The notes under the pieces: generated by a model | What the model saw: the letters and a program-made list of their open reading frames with translations, nothing else | Databases searched by the model: none | Told to the model about the DNA's origin: nothing | In this document: positions 8,920-18,387 of the stretch, in pieces | Numbering within the stretch: position 1 is the stretch's first letter | Layout of the letters: the number at the start of each line of letters is the position of its first letter | NCBI GenBank assembly: GCA_965222935.1 | Contig: CBDCVA010000001.1 | Location: 496,001-560,000 of the forward strand | From: CBDCVA01 sp965222935 [NCBI: Candidatus Latescibacterota bacterium] | GTDB lineage: Bacteria; Latescibacterota; CBDCVA01 | Reading direction: 5' to 3' | Length of the DNA stretch: 64,000 bases | Position numbers and translations under genes: made by a program

Positions 8920-8934
8920 CGGGTAGGGTCTCGC

Positions 8935-9459
8935 ATGATCGATGAGGATCGGGTGGCACCTTCGCCGAACCTGCAGGGCTACCAGCGTTCGGTCGAGGAC
9001 ATCCTGGGACCGAACGTGGGGACGACCCGGCTGGACAGACTGCTGGGCTGGGCGCGTAAATATTCCATCTTCCAGTATCCCTTCGTCACCGCCTGCTGCG
9101 GCATGGAATACATGTCGGTGGCCTGTTCGCACTACGATATCGATCGCTTCGGAGCTGGGCTGCCGCGCTTTTCCCCTCGCCAGGCGGACGTGCTCTTCGT
9201 GGTGGGCACCGTCAACCACAAGCAGGCGCCCATCCTCAAACGCGTCTGGGAGCAGATGACCGAGCCCAAGTGGGTTGTCGCTTTCGGCGCCTGCGCGAGC
9301 GTTGGAGGGCCGTACGACAACTATGCCGTCCTTCAGGGGATCGACCGCATCATCCCTGTGGACGTCTACATCGCCGGCTGCCCTCCCAGGCCGGAGGCGG
9401 TGCTCGACGGCCTGATGAAGCTGCAGGACAAGATCGCCAAGCAAAAGCAGGAACTTTGA
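8935..9459 (+). CDS. nuoB: NADH-quinone oxidoreductase subunit B
   Basis: 174 residues. The ligands of the terminal [4Fe-4S] cluster N2 are all visible: tandem C54-C55 (ACCGMEY), C120 (GACAS) and C149 (GCPPRPE). This subunit passes electrons from the iron-sulfur chain to quinone, next to NuoD. The N-terminal extension of about 35 residues is slightly longer than in E. coli. It starts 15 bases after nuoA. Confidence 0.97.
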   Translation: MIDEDRVAPSPNLQGYQRSVEDILGPNVGTTRLDRLLGWARKYSIFQYPFVTACCGMEYMSVACSHYDIDRFGAGLPRFSPRQADVLFVVGTVNHKQAPILKRVWEQMTEPKWVVAFGACASVGGPYDNYAVLQGIDRIIPVDVYIAGCPPRPEAVLDGLMKLQDKIAKQKQEL

Positions 9460-9527
9460 GCCACACGGTGGGCGCCCTCGGCGGTCGGGGCCGCGATGTG
9501 TACCCTTTGTGCCCAGCGGGGTGAACG

Positions 9528-10091
9528 TTGACTGAAGAGACCGGGAAGCTCCCTGGGAGCGCCGACGATTCGGAAGAGCCGGTCGATCCACCGGCTTTTC
9601 TGGACCGTGTATGTGCGCTCTTGGGGGATGCGGTCACCCAACGCCGCGATTTCCGAGGCGATGCCACGGTGGTCGTCGCGCCGAGGCGGATCGTGGAGGT
9701 TGTCACGAAGCTGCGGGACGAGCCGGCCTTTCGGTTCGATTTCCTCTCGGATCTCTCGGCCGTGGACTACCTGCCGCACGGCCGAGAGCCGCGCTTCGAG
9801 GTCGTCTACCACCTGTACTCCACCGAGCACCACCACCGCTTGCGCGTGAAGGCCGCCGTGCCCGAGGAAGAGCCCCTGGTCCCGACGGTCACCGGGCTGT
9901 GGCCGATCGCGGACTGGCTCGAACGCGAGGTCTGGGATATGTTCGGCATCCGGTTCGAAGGCCACCCGGACTTACGGCGGCTACTCATGTACGAAGCGTT
10001 TCAGGGTCATCCTCTACGCAAGGATTACCCACTCCATGGCGAGCAACCCCTGGTACAACTGAGGCCTATCCCCGGTGAGCGAGAAGGCTGA
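9528..10091 (+). CDS. nuoC: NADH-quinone oxidoreductase subunit C
   Basis: 187 residues of the 30-kDa subunit family. The C-terminal signature WLEREVWDMFGIRFEGHPDL, followed by RRLLM, is intact, as is HPLRKDYPL. It is a peripheral-arm subunit with no cofactor that packs against NuoD. The only suitable start is TTG at 9528, preceded by GCGGGG. Its 3' end overlaps nuoD by 17 bases. NuoC and NuoD are separate here, unlike the fused NuoCD of E. coli. Confidence 0.95.
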   Translation: MTEETGKLPGSADDSEEPVDPPAFLDRVCALLGDAVTQRRDFRGDATVVVAPRRIVEVVTKLRDEPAFRFDFLSDLSAVDYLPHGREPRFEVVYHLYSTEHHHRLRVKAAVPEEEPLVPTVTGLWPIADWLEREVWDMFGIRFEGHPDLRRLLMYEAFQGHPLRKDYPLHGEQPLVQLRPIPGEREG

Positions 10092-11370
10092 AGCGACGAC
10101 GGCGACTCTGCCGATGTCGCCCAAGGAATCGGCCCGGACCGCCGAATACGTTCTGACCGAGGCGGCGGCGGTCATGGCGCAGGAGCCCGGCGCGGAGCTG
10201 CCCGATCGCTCGGTCGTGAACATGGGCCCTAGCCACCCGGCGATGCACGGGATCGTACGCATCCGGGTGGAGCTCGAAGGCGAGCGGATCGTCGGAAGCG
10301 ACACGGAGATCGGTTACCTGCACCGCGGTTTCGAGAAGATGTGCGAGAACAGGACGTGGAACCAGGCGATCATCTACACCGACCGCCTCAACTACGTCAG
10401 TAGCATCATCAACAACGTCGGCTATGCCATGGCGGTCGAGAAGCTTCTGGGGATCGAGGTGCCCCCCCGCTGCGCATGGATACGCACCCTGGGCTGCGAG
10501 ATCAGCCGCGTCGCCGATCACCTGACCTGCGTCGGTGCCGCGGCGATGGAGCTGGGGGCGTTCACGGCATTTCTTTATGCCATGAAGGGGCGTGAGTTTC
10601 TCTGGGAGCTCGTCGAGGCCATGTGCGGGGCGCGCGTGACGACCGACTACACGCGCGTGGGTGGGCTCACCTACGACTTGCCCCCCGGCTTCGAGGAAGA
10701 CGCGCGGGCGGCGTTCGGGCAGGTCCGCACCGTCATCGACGAGATGGAGGTCCTCCTGACGCGCAACCGCATCTTCATCGATCGGCTGCAGGGCGTGGGC
10801 GCCATCACTCAGGAAGATGCGATCCGCTGGGGTTTTACGGGGCCGTGTTTGCGGGCAACGGGCCTGGCTTACGATGTGCGGGTGGCGCAACCCTACCCGG
10901 TCTACGACCAGGTGGATTGGGACATTCCCGTGGGTTCTGAGGGAGACAACTACGACCGCTACCTCGTTCGTATGGAGGAGATGCGCCAGAGCCTTCGCAT
11001 CTCGGAGCAGTGTTTGGACCGTATGCCCGAAGGGCCCATCGGGGTGGACGACCCTTCGATCGTTCTTCCCACAAAGGACGAGGTCTACGGCTCGATCGAA
11101 GGCCTGATGAACCACTTCAAGCTCATCATGGACGGCCACGGCCTCAAGCCGCCGGCGGGCGAGATCTATTTTGCCGTCGAGGGCGCTAACGGGGAGCTGG
11201 GCTTCTACATCGTCTCCGACGGGTCCGACCGTCCCTACCGCGTGCGGTGCCGCGGCCCCTGTTTCCCGATGGTTGCCGGCCTCAGCCATCTGATCGATGG
11301 GGGGATGGTCGCCGACGTCGTCCCCACCTTTGGCTCCGTCAATATGATCGGCGGCGAGTTGGAGCGCTAG
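10075..11370 (+). CDS. nuoD: NADH-quinone oxidoreductase subunit D
   Basis: 431 residues of the 49-kDa subunit. NMGPSHPAMHG, whose His lines the quinone cavity, occurs near residue 45. IGYLHRGFEKMCENR and the C-terminal VNMIGGELER follow; the family usually ends in GEVDR. It forms the quinone-binding chamber with NuoB. The start is GTG, inside the end of nuoC, so translation is probably coupled. An N-terminal extension of about 40 residues precedes the conserved core. Confidence 0.96.
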   Translation: MSEKAEATTATLPMSPKESARTAEYVLTEAAAVMAQEPGAELPDRSVVNMGPSHPAMHGIVRIRVELEGERIVGSDTEIGYLHRGFEKMCENRTWNQAIIYTDRLNYVSSIINNVGYAMAVEKLLGIEVPPRCAWIRTLGCEISRVADHLTCVGAAAMELGAFTAFLYAMKGREFLWELVEAMCGARVTTDYTRVGGLTYDLPPGFEEDARAAFGQVRTVIDEMEVLLTRNRIFIDRLQGVGAITQEDAIRWGFTGPCLRATGLAYDVRVAQPYPVYDQVDWDIPVGSEGDNYDRYLVRMEEMRQSLRISEQCLDRMPEGPIGVDDPSIVLPTKDEVYGSIEGLMNHFKLIMDGHGLKPPAGEIYFAVEGANGELGFYIVSDGSDRPYRVRCRGPCFPMVAGLSHLIDGGMVADVVPTFGSVNMIGGELER

Positions 11371-11376
11371 GCCGTC

Positions 11377-12762
11377 ATGAGCCCGTCTACCATCGCGACG
11401 TCCGCGCCCGCCGCAGGCGCAGCCGGCTTGGAGGCATTGCCGCACTTCTCCGGCTGGTGGATCATTCCGTTCGGCCTTTTGCTCTTCGCCATCGCTGCCG
11501 TGCCCTTCGTCAATCGGCACTGGTGGGAGCGTCATTACCCCAAGGTGTCTTACGCTCTGGGCCTGATCGTCGTGGTTTACTACCTGACCGCTATAAGCGG
11601 TCCTGAGTACCACGGCCACGGCCATCACAAGCTTTTGCATACCCTCGTCGAGTACTACGCCTTTATTGCGCTTTTAGCGTCGCTCTTCGTCGTGGCTGGC
11701 GGCATTCATCTCGACTTGCGCCGGCCGGCCACGCCGGGCACGAACGTCATCATCCTGCTCATCGGCTCGGTGATCGCCAACTTCCTGGGCACCACGGGCG
11801 CCTCAATGCTGCTCATCAGGCCCTTTCTGCGGATCAACCAGTGGCGCGTCAAGGCCTACCACGTCGTCTTCTTCATCTTCCTCGTTTCCAACATCGGCGG
11901 CGCGCTCACCCCCATCGGCGATCCACCGCTGTTCATGGGCTACCTCAAGGGAGTACCCTTCTTCTGGGTGGCGCCCAAGGTCTGGCACATCTGGCTCTTT
12001 ACGCTGGCGATCATCCTGTTCATCTTCTACGTCATCGATCGCATCCAGTACGCCAAGGTGGCGGGCGCCGAACCCGAGACACCGCCTCAACAAGAGGGGG
12101 AAAGCGCGGTCGGAGGCGCGAAGAACTTCGCTTTCCTGGCTCTCATTTTAGTCCTCGTGCTCATTCAGAAAGCCCCGGCGCTCCGACAGTATGGTGAGAC
12201 AATGGTCACCGTGGCGGCGGCGACGGCGCAGCTCTTCATCGCTATCGTAGCTTACAAGCTGGCTGACCGTCGGGCCCTTGAGCGGAATGATTTCAATTTC
12301 GAGCCCATCAGAGAGGTGGCCATCCTCTTCGCGGGCATCTTCGCCACGATGATCCCCGCCCTCGACTACCTCGAGCAGAACGCCCGCTCAATTGGCATTG
12401 AGACCTATAGTCAGTTCTACTGGGGAACGGGCGTGCTCAGCGCCATCCTGGACAATACGCCGACGTACCTCAATTTCCTCTCCGCCGCGTTCGGGATCGC
12501 GAATCTTTCGGTAGACAACGCCGAACACATGGCCCGTTTCCTGGTCGAGTATTGGCAATACCTCCAGGCGATCAGCGTCAGCGCCGTCTTCTTCGGGGCC
12601 GTCACCTACATCGGTAATGGACCCAATTTCATGGTCAAGACGATCGCCGAGCATCAGGGCGCCCCCTGTCCATCGTTCGTCGGTTACGTCGTGAAGTACG
12701 CGCTGCCGATCCTGATCCCCGTCTTCTTCGTCGTCTGGGCGATTTACTTCCGGGGGGCGTGA
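11377..12762 (+). CDS. NhaD/CitMHS-type Na+/H+ antiporter inside the nuo operon
   Basis: 461 residues with about 12 hydrophobic segments, of the ion transporter superfamily. Two conserved half-helix loops are clear: SNIGGALTPIGDPPLFMGYL near residue 170 and LSAILDNTPTYLNF near residue 350, both typical of NhaD-like sodium:proton antiporters (Pfam CitMHS_2). A His-rich loop (YHGHGHHKLLH, about residues 78-88) may sense pH or bind metal. The gene starts 6 bases after nuoD and ends 6 bases before nuoE, so it is co-transcribed with complex I. This suggests Na+/H+ exchange linked to respiration. It is not a core complex I subunit. Confidence 0.88.
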   Translation: MSPSTIATSAPAAGAAGLEALPHFSGWWIIPFGLLLFAIAAVPFVNRHWWERHYPKVSYALGLIVVVYYLTAISGPEYHGHGHHKLLHTLVEYYAFIALLASLFVVAGGIHLDLRRPATPGTNVIILLIGSVIANFLGTTGASMLLIRPFLRINQWRVKAYHVVFFIFLVSNIGGALTPIGDPPLFMGYLKGVPFFWVAPKVWHIWLFTLAIILFIFYVIDRIQYAKVAGAEPETPPQQEGESAVGGAKNFAFLALILVLVLIQKAPALRQYGETMVTVAAATAQLFIAIVAYKLADRRALERNDFNFEPIREVAILFAGIFATMIPALDYLEQNARSIGIETYSQFYWGTGVLSAILDNTPTYLNFLSAAFGIANLSVDNAEHMARFLVEYWQYLQAISVSAVFFGAVTYIGNGPNFMVKTIAEHQGAPCPSFVGYVVKYALPILIPVFFVVWAIYFRGA

Positions 12763-12768
12763 GACGCT

Positions 12769-13269
12769 ATGGTGAACGAGACGACGCCCACCGCCTCCAA
12801 ACCGCAATTCACCCCCCGGATTCTCGAAGAGATCGAGCGGGTCTGCGCGCGGTATCCCCAACGGCGGGCCGGTCTTTTGCCCGTGTTGTGGATCGCGCAG
12901 CGGGAGTTCGGTTGGATCAGCCCAGGCGTGGTTGAACTGGTCGCGGATGTGATGGGCCTCACCCCGGCGGACGTCTGGGGCGTCGTGACTTTCTATACGA
13001 TGTACCACACCAAGCCGCCCGGCCGCTACCACGTCCAGATTTGCCGCAACCTTACCTGTTCGCTTTTAGGCGCTGAGGGGTTGATTGAGCACGCGAAGGC
13101 GAAGCTTGGGGTCGACCCGGGCGAAACGCGCAGCGACGGCATGTTCAGCCTGGAACTGGTCGAATGCCTCCAATGGTGCGATCGTGCGCCCATGATGCGG
13201 CTCAACGACCGCGTGCAGTTGGACTTGACCCCCGAGAAGTTCGATCGGGTCGTGGACGGCCTGGAGTAG
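12769..13269 (+). CDS. nuoE: NADH-quinone oxidoreductase subunit E
   Basis: 166 residues of the 24-kDa thioredoxin-like [2Fe-2S] subunit. Four ligands of cluster N1a are visible as C92 and C97 (ICRNLTC) and C133 and C137 (VECLQWCDRAPMM). It belongs to the NADH-dehydrogenase module with NuoF and NuoG. It starts 6 bases after the antiporter gene and is followed after 2 bases by the GTG of nuoF. Confidence 0.96.
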   Translation: MVNETTPTASKPQFTPRILEEIERVCARYPQRRAGLLPVLWIAQREFGWISPGVVELVADVMGLTPADVWGVVTFYTMYHTKPPGRYHVQICRNLTCSLLGAEGLIEHAKAKLGVDPGETRSDGMFSLELVECLQWCDRAPMMRLNDRVQLDLTPEKFDRVVDGLE

Positions 13270-13271
13270 CG

Positions 13272-14555
13272 GTGTCCGAGAAGCTAGTCACCCGCCACTG
13301 GGAGGAGCCTGATAGCCACACGCTGGAGCACTACCGTGCCCACAGCGGCTACGAGGCGGCGCGTAAAGCGCTCTTCGAGATGGAGCCCGAAGCGATCAAA
13401 CAGAGGGTGGTGGATTCCAAGCTCACCGGCAGAGGCGGGGCGGGTTTTCCCGCGGGCGTCAAATGGGGCTTCGTCCCGCCCGATGCGGAGGCGGTCTATC
13501 TCGCAGTGAACGCCGATGAAGGTGAACCCGGCACGTTCGGCAATCGGGAGATCATGCTCCAGGCGCCGCATATGCTCCTCGAGGGCATGATCATCTGCGC
13601 GCGGGCGGTGGGCAGCCACGAGGCGTATGTCTATATTCGCGGCGAGTATACCGAGCCCGCCGAGCGCTTCGAGGCCGCCCTCGTCGAGGCGCAGGGGGCC
13701 AACCTGATCGGCCCCGACATCATGGGATCGGGCTTCGACCTGAACGTCGTCACTCACATGGGCGCGGGCGCTTACATCTGCGGGGAGGAGACCGGCCTGA
13801 TCGAATCGCTCGAAGGTAAGCGCGCCTGGCCGCGCATCAAGCCCCCGTTCTTTCCCGCTGCCAAAGGACTGTGGATGCAGCCCACCATCGTCCACAACGT
13901 CGAGACCTTGGCTTACCTCCCCCACATCCTGAACCTGGGGCCGGATGCCTGGGTGGCCCTGAGCCCGACCGGTGCCGATGGGCTAAAACTCTTCACCTTG
14001 AGCGGCATGGTCGAGCGGCCAGGGACCTATGAGCTCCCGATGGGTACGCCCCTGGGTGAGATCCTCGAAGCCGCTGGCGGCACCAAGGACGGAAAGCCCC
14101 TCAAGTGCGTGATTCCCATGGTCTCCTTTCCGCCGCTCACCACCGGCCAGCTCGACACGCCCATGGACCCGAACGCCATCAAAGAAGCGGGCACCATGCT
14201 GGGTTCGGGCGGTATGATCGTCATCACCGAAGACGTGCCGATGCCGTGGGTGTATTCGATTCTGATGCGCTTTTTCTCTCACGAATCCTGCGGCCAGTGC
14301 ACGCCCTGCCGCGAGGGGACGTACTGGCTGGAGCTGATCGGCGACGCCCTGCACAAGGGCGAGGGCACCGAAGGCGATCTCGAGCTCGCGCTCGATATCT
14401 GCGAAAACATGACCATGAAGACTGTCTGTGTCCTCGTCGAAAGCGACGTCTTCATCACCCGGAGCTACATCGAGAAGTTCCGAGCCGAGTTCGAGGAGCG
14501 CCTCACGCGCAGGCCGCTACCCGTCCTCGAAGTGGATACGATCCATGGCGAATGA
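13272..14555 (+). CDS. nuoF: NADH-quinone oxidoreductase subunit F
   Basis: 427 residues. It binds FMN, NADH and cluster N3. The nucleotide motifs GRGGAGFPAGVKW (about residue 53) and GAGAYICGEETGLIESLEG (about 164) are intact. Cluster ligands are C340, C343 and C346 (ESCGQCTPCREG) and C386. The start is GTG at 13272, two bases after the nuoE stop; longer in-frame versions would run through nuoE in another frame and are not credible. The 3' end overlaps nuoG by 11 bases. Confidence 0.96.
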   Translation: MSEKLVTRHWEEPDSHTLEHYRAHSGYEAARKALFEMEPEAIKQRVVDSKLTGRGGAGFPAGVKWGFVPPDAEAVYLAVNADEGEPGTFGNREIMLQAPHMLLEGMIICARAVGSHEAYVYIRGEYTEPAERFEAALVEAQGANLIGPDIMGSGFDLNVVTHMGAGAYICGEETGLIESLEGKRAWPRIKPPFFPAAKGLWMQPTIVHNVETLAYLPHILNLGPDAWVALSPTGADGLKLFTLSGMVERPGTYELPMGTPLGEILEAAGGTKDGKPLKCVIPMVSFPPLTTGQLDTPMDPNAIKEAGTMLGSGGMIVITEDVPMPWVYSILMRFFSHESCGQCTPCREGTYWLELIGDALHKGEGTEGDLELALDICENMTMKTVCVLVESDVFITRSYIEKFRAEFEERLTRRPLPVLEVDTIHGE

Positions 14556-16221
14556 GGTTGGCCAGAGGGTGCGCCTGGTGATCGACGGCCGCGAGGTTGA
14601 GACGGATCGCTCGGAGATGATCATCCAGGTCGCCCATCGCATGGGCATCGAGGTGCCGCACATGTGCTACCACCCCGGGCTCTCGGTCGTGGGCATTTGC
14701 CGCGTCTGCCAGGTGGAAGTCAAAATGCCGCCGCCACCGGGTCGACCGGCGGGCCCGCCACGGATGATGATCGCCTGCGCCAACACCGTCGCCGACGGGA
14801 TGGAAGTCTCGACTGACAACGAGCGCGTCCACAAGGCGCGCAGCGGCGTCGAGGAGTTCTGGCTGATCCACCACCCGCTGGATTGCCCGGTCTGCGACCA
14901 GGCGGGCGAGTGCGATCTCCAGAACATTTACATGAATCACTCCCGCGCGCCCAAGCGCTTCCGCTTCCGCAAGATTCAAAAGCCCAAGCGAGTTGAGCTG
15001 GGACCTCGCATCGTCTTCGACACCGAACGGTGCATTATGTGCAGCCGCTGCGTCCGCTTCTGCGAGGAAGTGTCGGGGACGGGTGAGCTCGCCATCGCCG
15101 ACCGCGGGACGCATTCGGTGATCGTGACGTTCCCCGGTCGGCCGCTGGACAACCCATATTCGGGCAACGTCGCCGATATCTGCCCCGTCGGTGCTCTCAC
15201 CGATCGCGATTATCGCTTCGAGATGCGCGAGTGGTGGCTCACCAAGACGCCGTCGATCTGCCCGGGCTGCTCTCGCGGCTGCAACACCACTGTCGAGTGG
15301 AACATCGACCGCCCCAGGAGCGATAAGAACCAGCGCATCTTCCGCATCAAGCCGCGGGACAACCTTGCTGTCAACCGGTACTGGATCTGTGACCGCGGCC
15401 GCTACGGCTTCCGCTGGGTTGACGGACCCGATCGCCTGCTGCGCCCCGAAGTCCGCGAGGGAAGCGACCTCGCGCCGGTCGAATGGAAAACGGCGTTCGA
15501 GCGCGTGGCGGAGTCTATCCAGGCGACACTGGACACGGTGGGTCCCGACGCGGTGGGCTTTCTGGGTTCGTCGCGGCTTTCGAACGAGGACGCCTTCGCA
15601 TGGAAGCGGCTCCTCGCCGACGAGCTCGGTGTGGGCCAGCTCGCCTCCCGGACGGCTACGCCCCCCGAACCGCCCGACGAGATCCTCTGGACCGGTGACC
15701 GGGGTCCCAACGCTGCGGGCGTCTCGGCCATCGGGCTCGATGCGATGCCCTTCGATGACGTGCTGCGCCGCACGAAAGATGGGAACCTCAAGGTGCTGAT
15801 TGTCGTGGACCACGATCTCACCGAGCACCGTGAGGCGTTGGGGGAGTTGGCCCATCTGATCTTCATCGGCTGTGAGACGAACCCGATAGTGGCGTTGGCT
15901 TCGGCGGTCCTGCCCGCGGCGGCGTACGCTGAGCGCGACGGGACGTTCACCAACGTCGATGGTCGCGTCCAGCGCTTCTGGCGGGCACTGGTGCCGGGAG
16001 GGAGCGCTCTGCCGGACTGGCAGATCGTCGCCGGCCTATCAGAGGCGCTGGGCAGGCCGATGGAGGTCGAGTCGGCGTCGGCTGTCTTCGATGCGCTCTT
16101 GGGGGCTGAGCCCGCCTTCAGCGGGATGAACTACCGGATGCTCGGCGGCGGCGGCCAGCCGCTGGTCCAGGCTGCGGTGGCGGATGAGGCGGTTGCCGAT
16201 GATGGCCTCCGGAACCCGTGA
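14545..16221 (+). CDS. nuoG: NADH-quinone oxidoreductase subunit G (short form)
   Basis: 558 residues. The N-terminal ferredoxin domain has C41, C52, C55 and C78. The next cluster is H110/C114/C117/C123 (HHPLDCPVCDQAGECD). A [4Fe-4S] site follows at C163/C166/C169 with C213, and a molybdopterin-oxidoreductase-type Fe4S4 domain at C239/C242/C246. The C-terminal molybdopterin-like domain is much shorter than in E. coli (about 900 residues). It retains the GTFTNVDGRVQRFWRA segment near residue 475, so it looks like a natural short form rather than a truncation. The start is ATG 14545, inside the end of nuoF. Confidence 0.94.
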   Translation: MANEVGQRVRLVIDGREVETDRSEMIIQVAHRMGIEVPHMCYHPGLSVVGICRVCQVEVKMPPPPGRPAGPPRMMIACANTVADGMEVSTDNERVHKARSGVEEFWLIHHPLDCPVCDQAGECDLQNIYMNHSRAPKRFRFRKIQKPKRVELGPRIVFDTERCIMCSRCVRFCEEVSGTGELAIADRGTHSVIVTFPGRPLDNPYSGNVADICPVGALTDRDYRFEMREWWLTKTPSICPGCSRGCNTTVEWNIDRPRSDKNQRIFRIKPRDNLAVNRYWICDRGRYGFRWVDGPDRLLRPEVREGSDLAPVEWKTAFERVAESIQATLDTVGPDAVGFLGSSRLSNEDAFAWKRLLADELGVGQLASRTATPPEPPDEILWTGDRGPNAAGVSAIGLDAMPFDDVLRRTKDGNLKVLIVVDHDLTEHREALGELAHLIFIGCETNPIVALASAVLPAAAYAERDGTFTNVDGRVQRFWRALVPGGSALPDWQIVAGLSEALGRPMEVESASAVFDALLGAEPAFSGMNYRMLGGGGQPLVQAAVADEAVADDGLRNP

Positions 16222-17300
16222 TGGCTGTCGATTTCGCAATCTGGGCTACGAAGGTCGCGCTAGTGCTGATCGGGGTGCTGAATCTGGCGGGCCTTCTGAC
16301 GTGGGCCGAGCGCAAGCAATCGGCCGTGCTCCAGGACCGAATTGGGGCCAACCGCGCCGACATCCTCGGCTTCCGTCTGTGGGGGCTGTTCCACCCGCTG
16401 GCCGACGCGATCAAGATGCTGACCAAGGAGGACTTCATCCCCGCGGGCGGCAACCGCGTCATCCACTTCCTCGCTCCGGCGGCCGCGCTTTTCCCGGCCT
16501 TGATCGCCTTCGCCGTCATTCCCTTCGGCGACCGGCTCCTAGTGGGCGACAGGATTATCAAGCTCCAGGTCGCCGACCTCAACGTGGGGCTGCTCTACAT
16601 CCTGGCGGTGACTTCGATGGGGGTGTACGGCGCGGCACTAGCGGGCTGGTCGTCCTACAACAAGTATTCGCTCCTGGGCGGGGTGCGCGCCTCGGCGCAG
16701 ATGATCAGCTACGAGCTTGTGATGGGCCTGGCGCTGGTGAGTGTCATCATGGCCTTCGGCTCGGTGCGGCTAGACGAGATCGCCCGGATGCAGGGCGAGC
16801 ACTGGTGGGGCATCGTTCCGCGGTGGGGCATCTTCTTCCAGCCTTTCGCGTTCGTCCTGTTCTTGACCGCGGCCATCGCGGAGACCAAGCGCGTGCCTTT
16901 CGATCTTCCGGAGGCCGAAAGCGAAATCGTGGGCTACTTCATCGAGTATAGCGGGATGAAGTTCGGCGCTTTCTTCTTCGCTGAGTTCATCTCGACGGTC
17001 GTCATCGGCGGGCTCGTCGCCACGCTCTTCTTCGGCGGCTGGCAGGTGCCCTGGCTCTCCCCCGAGGGTTTTAGACTGCCGGGTGGCATCGGTATCCCGC
17101 TCCCGCACCTGGCCGTCGTGTTGCTTCAACTAGCGAGCTTCTCCCTCAAGACGACCTTCTTTTGCTGGCTTATGCTCCAGGTCCGATGGACGCTCCCGCG
17201 CTTTCGCTACGACCAGCTCATGAGCTTGGGTTGGAAGTCCCTTTTGCCCCTGTCACTGGCCAATCTCTTCGTCACCGCACTCGTGGTCATCCTCGTATAG
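16221..17300 (+). CDS. nuoH: NADH-quinone oxidoreductase subunit H
   Basis: About 359 residues with eight or more membrane helices. Signatures include ERKQSAVLQDRIGANRADI near residue 31 and the acidic loop AETKRVPFDLPEAESEIVGY, followed by the conserved EYSGM. NuoH forms the quinone channel and links redox chemistry to proton pumping. ATG 16221 shares one base with the nuoG stop (TGATG); a GTG directly before it is an alternative start. This spacing implies translational coupling. Confidence 0.95.
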   Translation: MAVDFAIWATKVALVLIGVLNLAGLLTWAERKQSAVLQDRIGANRADILGFRLWGLFHPLADAIKMLTKEDFIPAGGNRVIHFLAPAAALFPALIAFAVIPFGDRLLVGDRIIKLQVADLNVGLLYILAVTSMGVYGAALAGWSSYNKYSLLGGVRASAQMISYELVMGLALVSVIMAFGSVRLDEIARMQGEHWWGIVPRWGIFFQPFAFVLFLTAAIAETKRVPFDLPEAESEIVGYFIEYSGMKFGAFFFAEFISTVVIGGLVATLFFGGWQVPWLSPEGFRLPGGIGIPLPHLAVVLLQLASFSLKTTFFCWLMLQVRWTLPRFRYDQLMSLGWKSLLPLSLANLFVTALVVILV

Positions 17301-17312
17301 GGAGGAGCAGCC

Positions 17313-17891
17313 GTGGCCGTCGTCATCGTCAACCGAACCCCCGCCACCCGGTCGTTCTGGGAGCGGGTCTACCTCTTCGAGATCGTCCGTGGCCTGTGGT
17401 TGACGACGCGCCACTTTGCCCGCAACATGCGGGCTCATGTGCTCCACTTGGTCGGTCTTGGCAAAGGGCACAGAGGTGCGGTCACGGTCCAGTACCCCGA
17501 GGAGCGAAGAGCGCTTCACCCGCGCAGCCGTGGGCTGCATCGGCTCACCCAACGGCCCGATGGCTCACCGAAGTGCGTTGCGTGCATGATGTGCGCAACG
17601 GTTTGCCCTTCGGTTTGCATCGACATCGTCGGCGCCGAGCACCCCGATCCGGCTGTCGAAAAAGTTCCCGCTGTCTTCAACATCGACATGCTACGGTGTT
17701 GCTTCTGCGGGATGTGCGTCGAGGCTTGCCCGGAGGACGCCATCCGCATGGACACGGGAATGGCGGAGCTTTCGGCGTACACGCGCGAGGAGACGATCTG
17801 GACCGTCGACCGCCTTCTCGCGAACAAACCCGCGCCCAACCCCGGAAAGCTTCCCACCGTACCTGGCCAGGGGCGCTGGCGCGATGCTTGA
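17313..17891 (+). CDS. nuoI: NADH-quinone oxidoreductase subunit I
   Basis: 192 residues with two [4Fe-4S] ferredoxin motifs (clusters N6a and N6b). They are C88/C91/C94/C98 (CVACMMCATVC) and C129/C132/C135/C139 (CCFCGMCVEACP). An N-terminal amphipathic segment anchors it to the membrane arm. The start GTG has GGAGGA 6 bases upstream. The 3' end overlaps nuoJ by 8 bases. Confidence 0.95.
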   Translation: MAVVIVNRTPATRSFWERVYLFEIVRGLWLTTRHFARNMRAHVLHLVGLGKGHRGAVTVQYPEERRALHPRSRGLHRLTQRPDGSPKCVACMMCATVCPSVCIDIVGAEHPDPAVEKVPAVFNIDMLRCCFCGMCVEACPEDAIRMDTGMAELSAYTREETIWTVDRLLANKPAPNPGKLPTVPGQGRWRDA

Positions 17892-18387
17892 GCCGTTAGT
17901 CTTTTACACCCTCGGTGGCCTGACCGTAGGCGCCTCCATCACCGTCATCACGGCCCGAGGACCCATGACGAGCGTACTTTCGATGATTGCCGCGCTTCTG
18001 GCGATCGCTTTTCTCTACATGACGCTCGGTGCCCCGATGATCGGAATGCTTCAGATCGTCGTCTACGCGGGTGCCATCATGGTCTTGTTCCTGTTCGTCG
18101 TCATGCTGTTCGACCTGCGCGCGACGCCGCGGCCCTTCGAGGGGGCGGTGATCCCGTGGCCTGTGGTGGTCCTGGTCACCCTCGTGCTGCTTGGTGCGGT
18201 GGCGGCCGCCAGCGTGCGCGGTGGGGCCCCAGAGACAAGCGAGGTCGCACTGACAGATTACGGTACAGTCGAGGCGGTGAGCGAGGCACTCTTGACCCGG
18301 TATCTTTTGCCCGTGGAGATTGCCAGCGTGCTTCTGCTCGTCGCCGTCGTCGGAGTGATCTTCCTGGCCAAGCGCGAAGATCGGTGA
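17884..18387 (+). CDS. nuoJ: NADH-quinone oxidoreductase subunit J
   Basis: 167 residues with five hydrophobic helices. The conserved pi-bulge helix is seen in [20 protein letters not shown] around residues 58-77. It is a membrane-arm subunit between NuoH and NuoK. The predicted fifth helix is close to the C-terminus ([20 protein letters not shown]). The stop overlaps the nuoK start as GTGA. Confidence 0.94.
   Translation: MLEPLVFYTLGGLTVGASITVITARGPMTSVLSMIAALLAIAFLYMTLGAPMIGMLQIVVYAGAIMVLFLFVVMLFDLRATPRPFEGAVIPWPVVVLVTLVLLGAVAAASVRGGAPETSEVALTDYGTVEAVSEALLTRYLLPVEIASVLLLVAVVGVIFLAKREDR

Noticed and set aside
10066-11640. A 524-residue open frame antisense to nuoD
   Set aside because: The plus strand encodes intact NuoD; the antisense protein is His/Asp/Arg-rich, as expected of a shadow in GC-rich DNA.
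14503-15855. A 450-residue open frame antisense to nuoG
   Set aside because: It mirrors NuoG coding sequence with all iron-sulfur motifs on the other strand.
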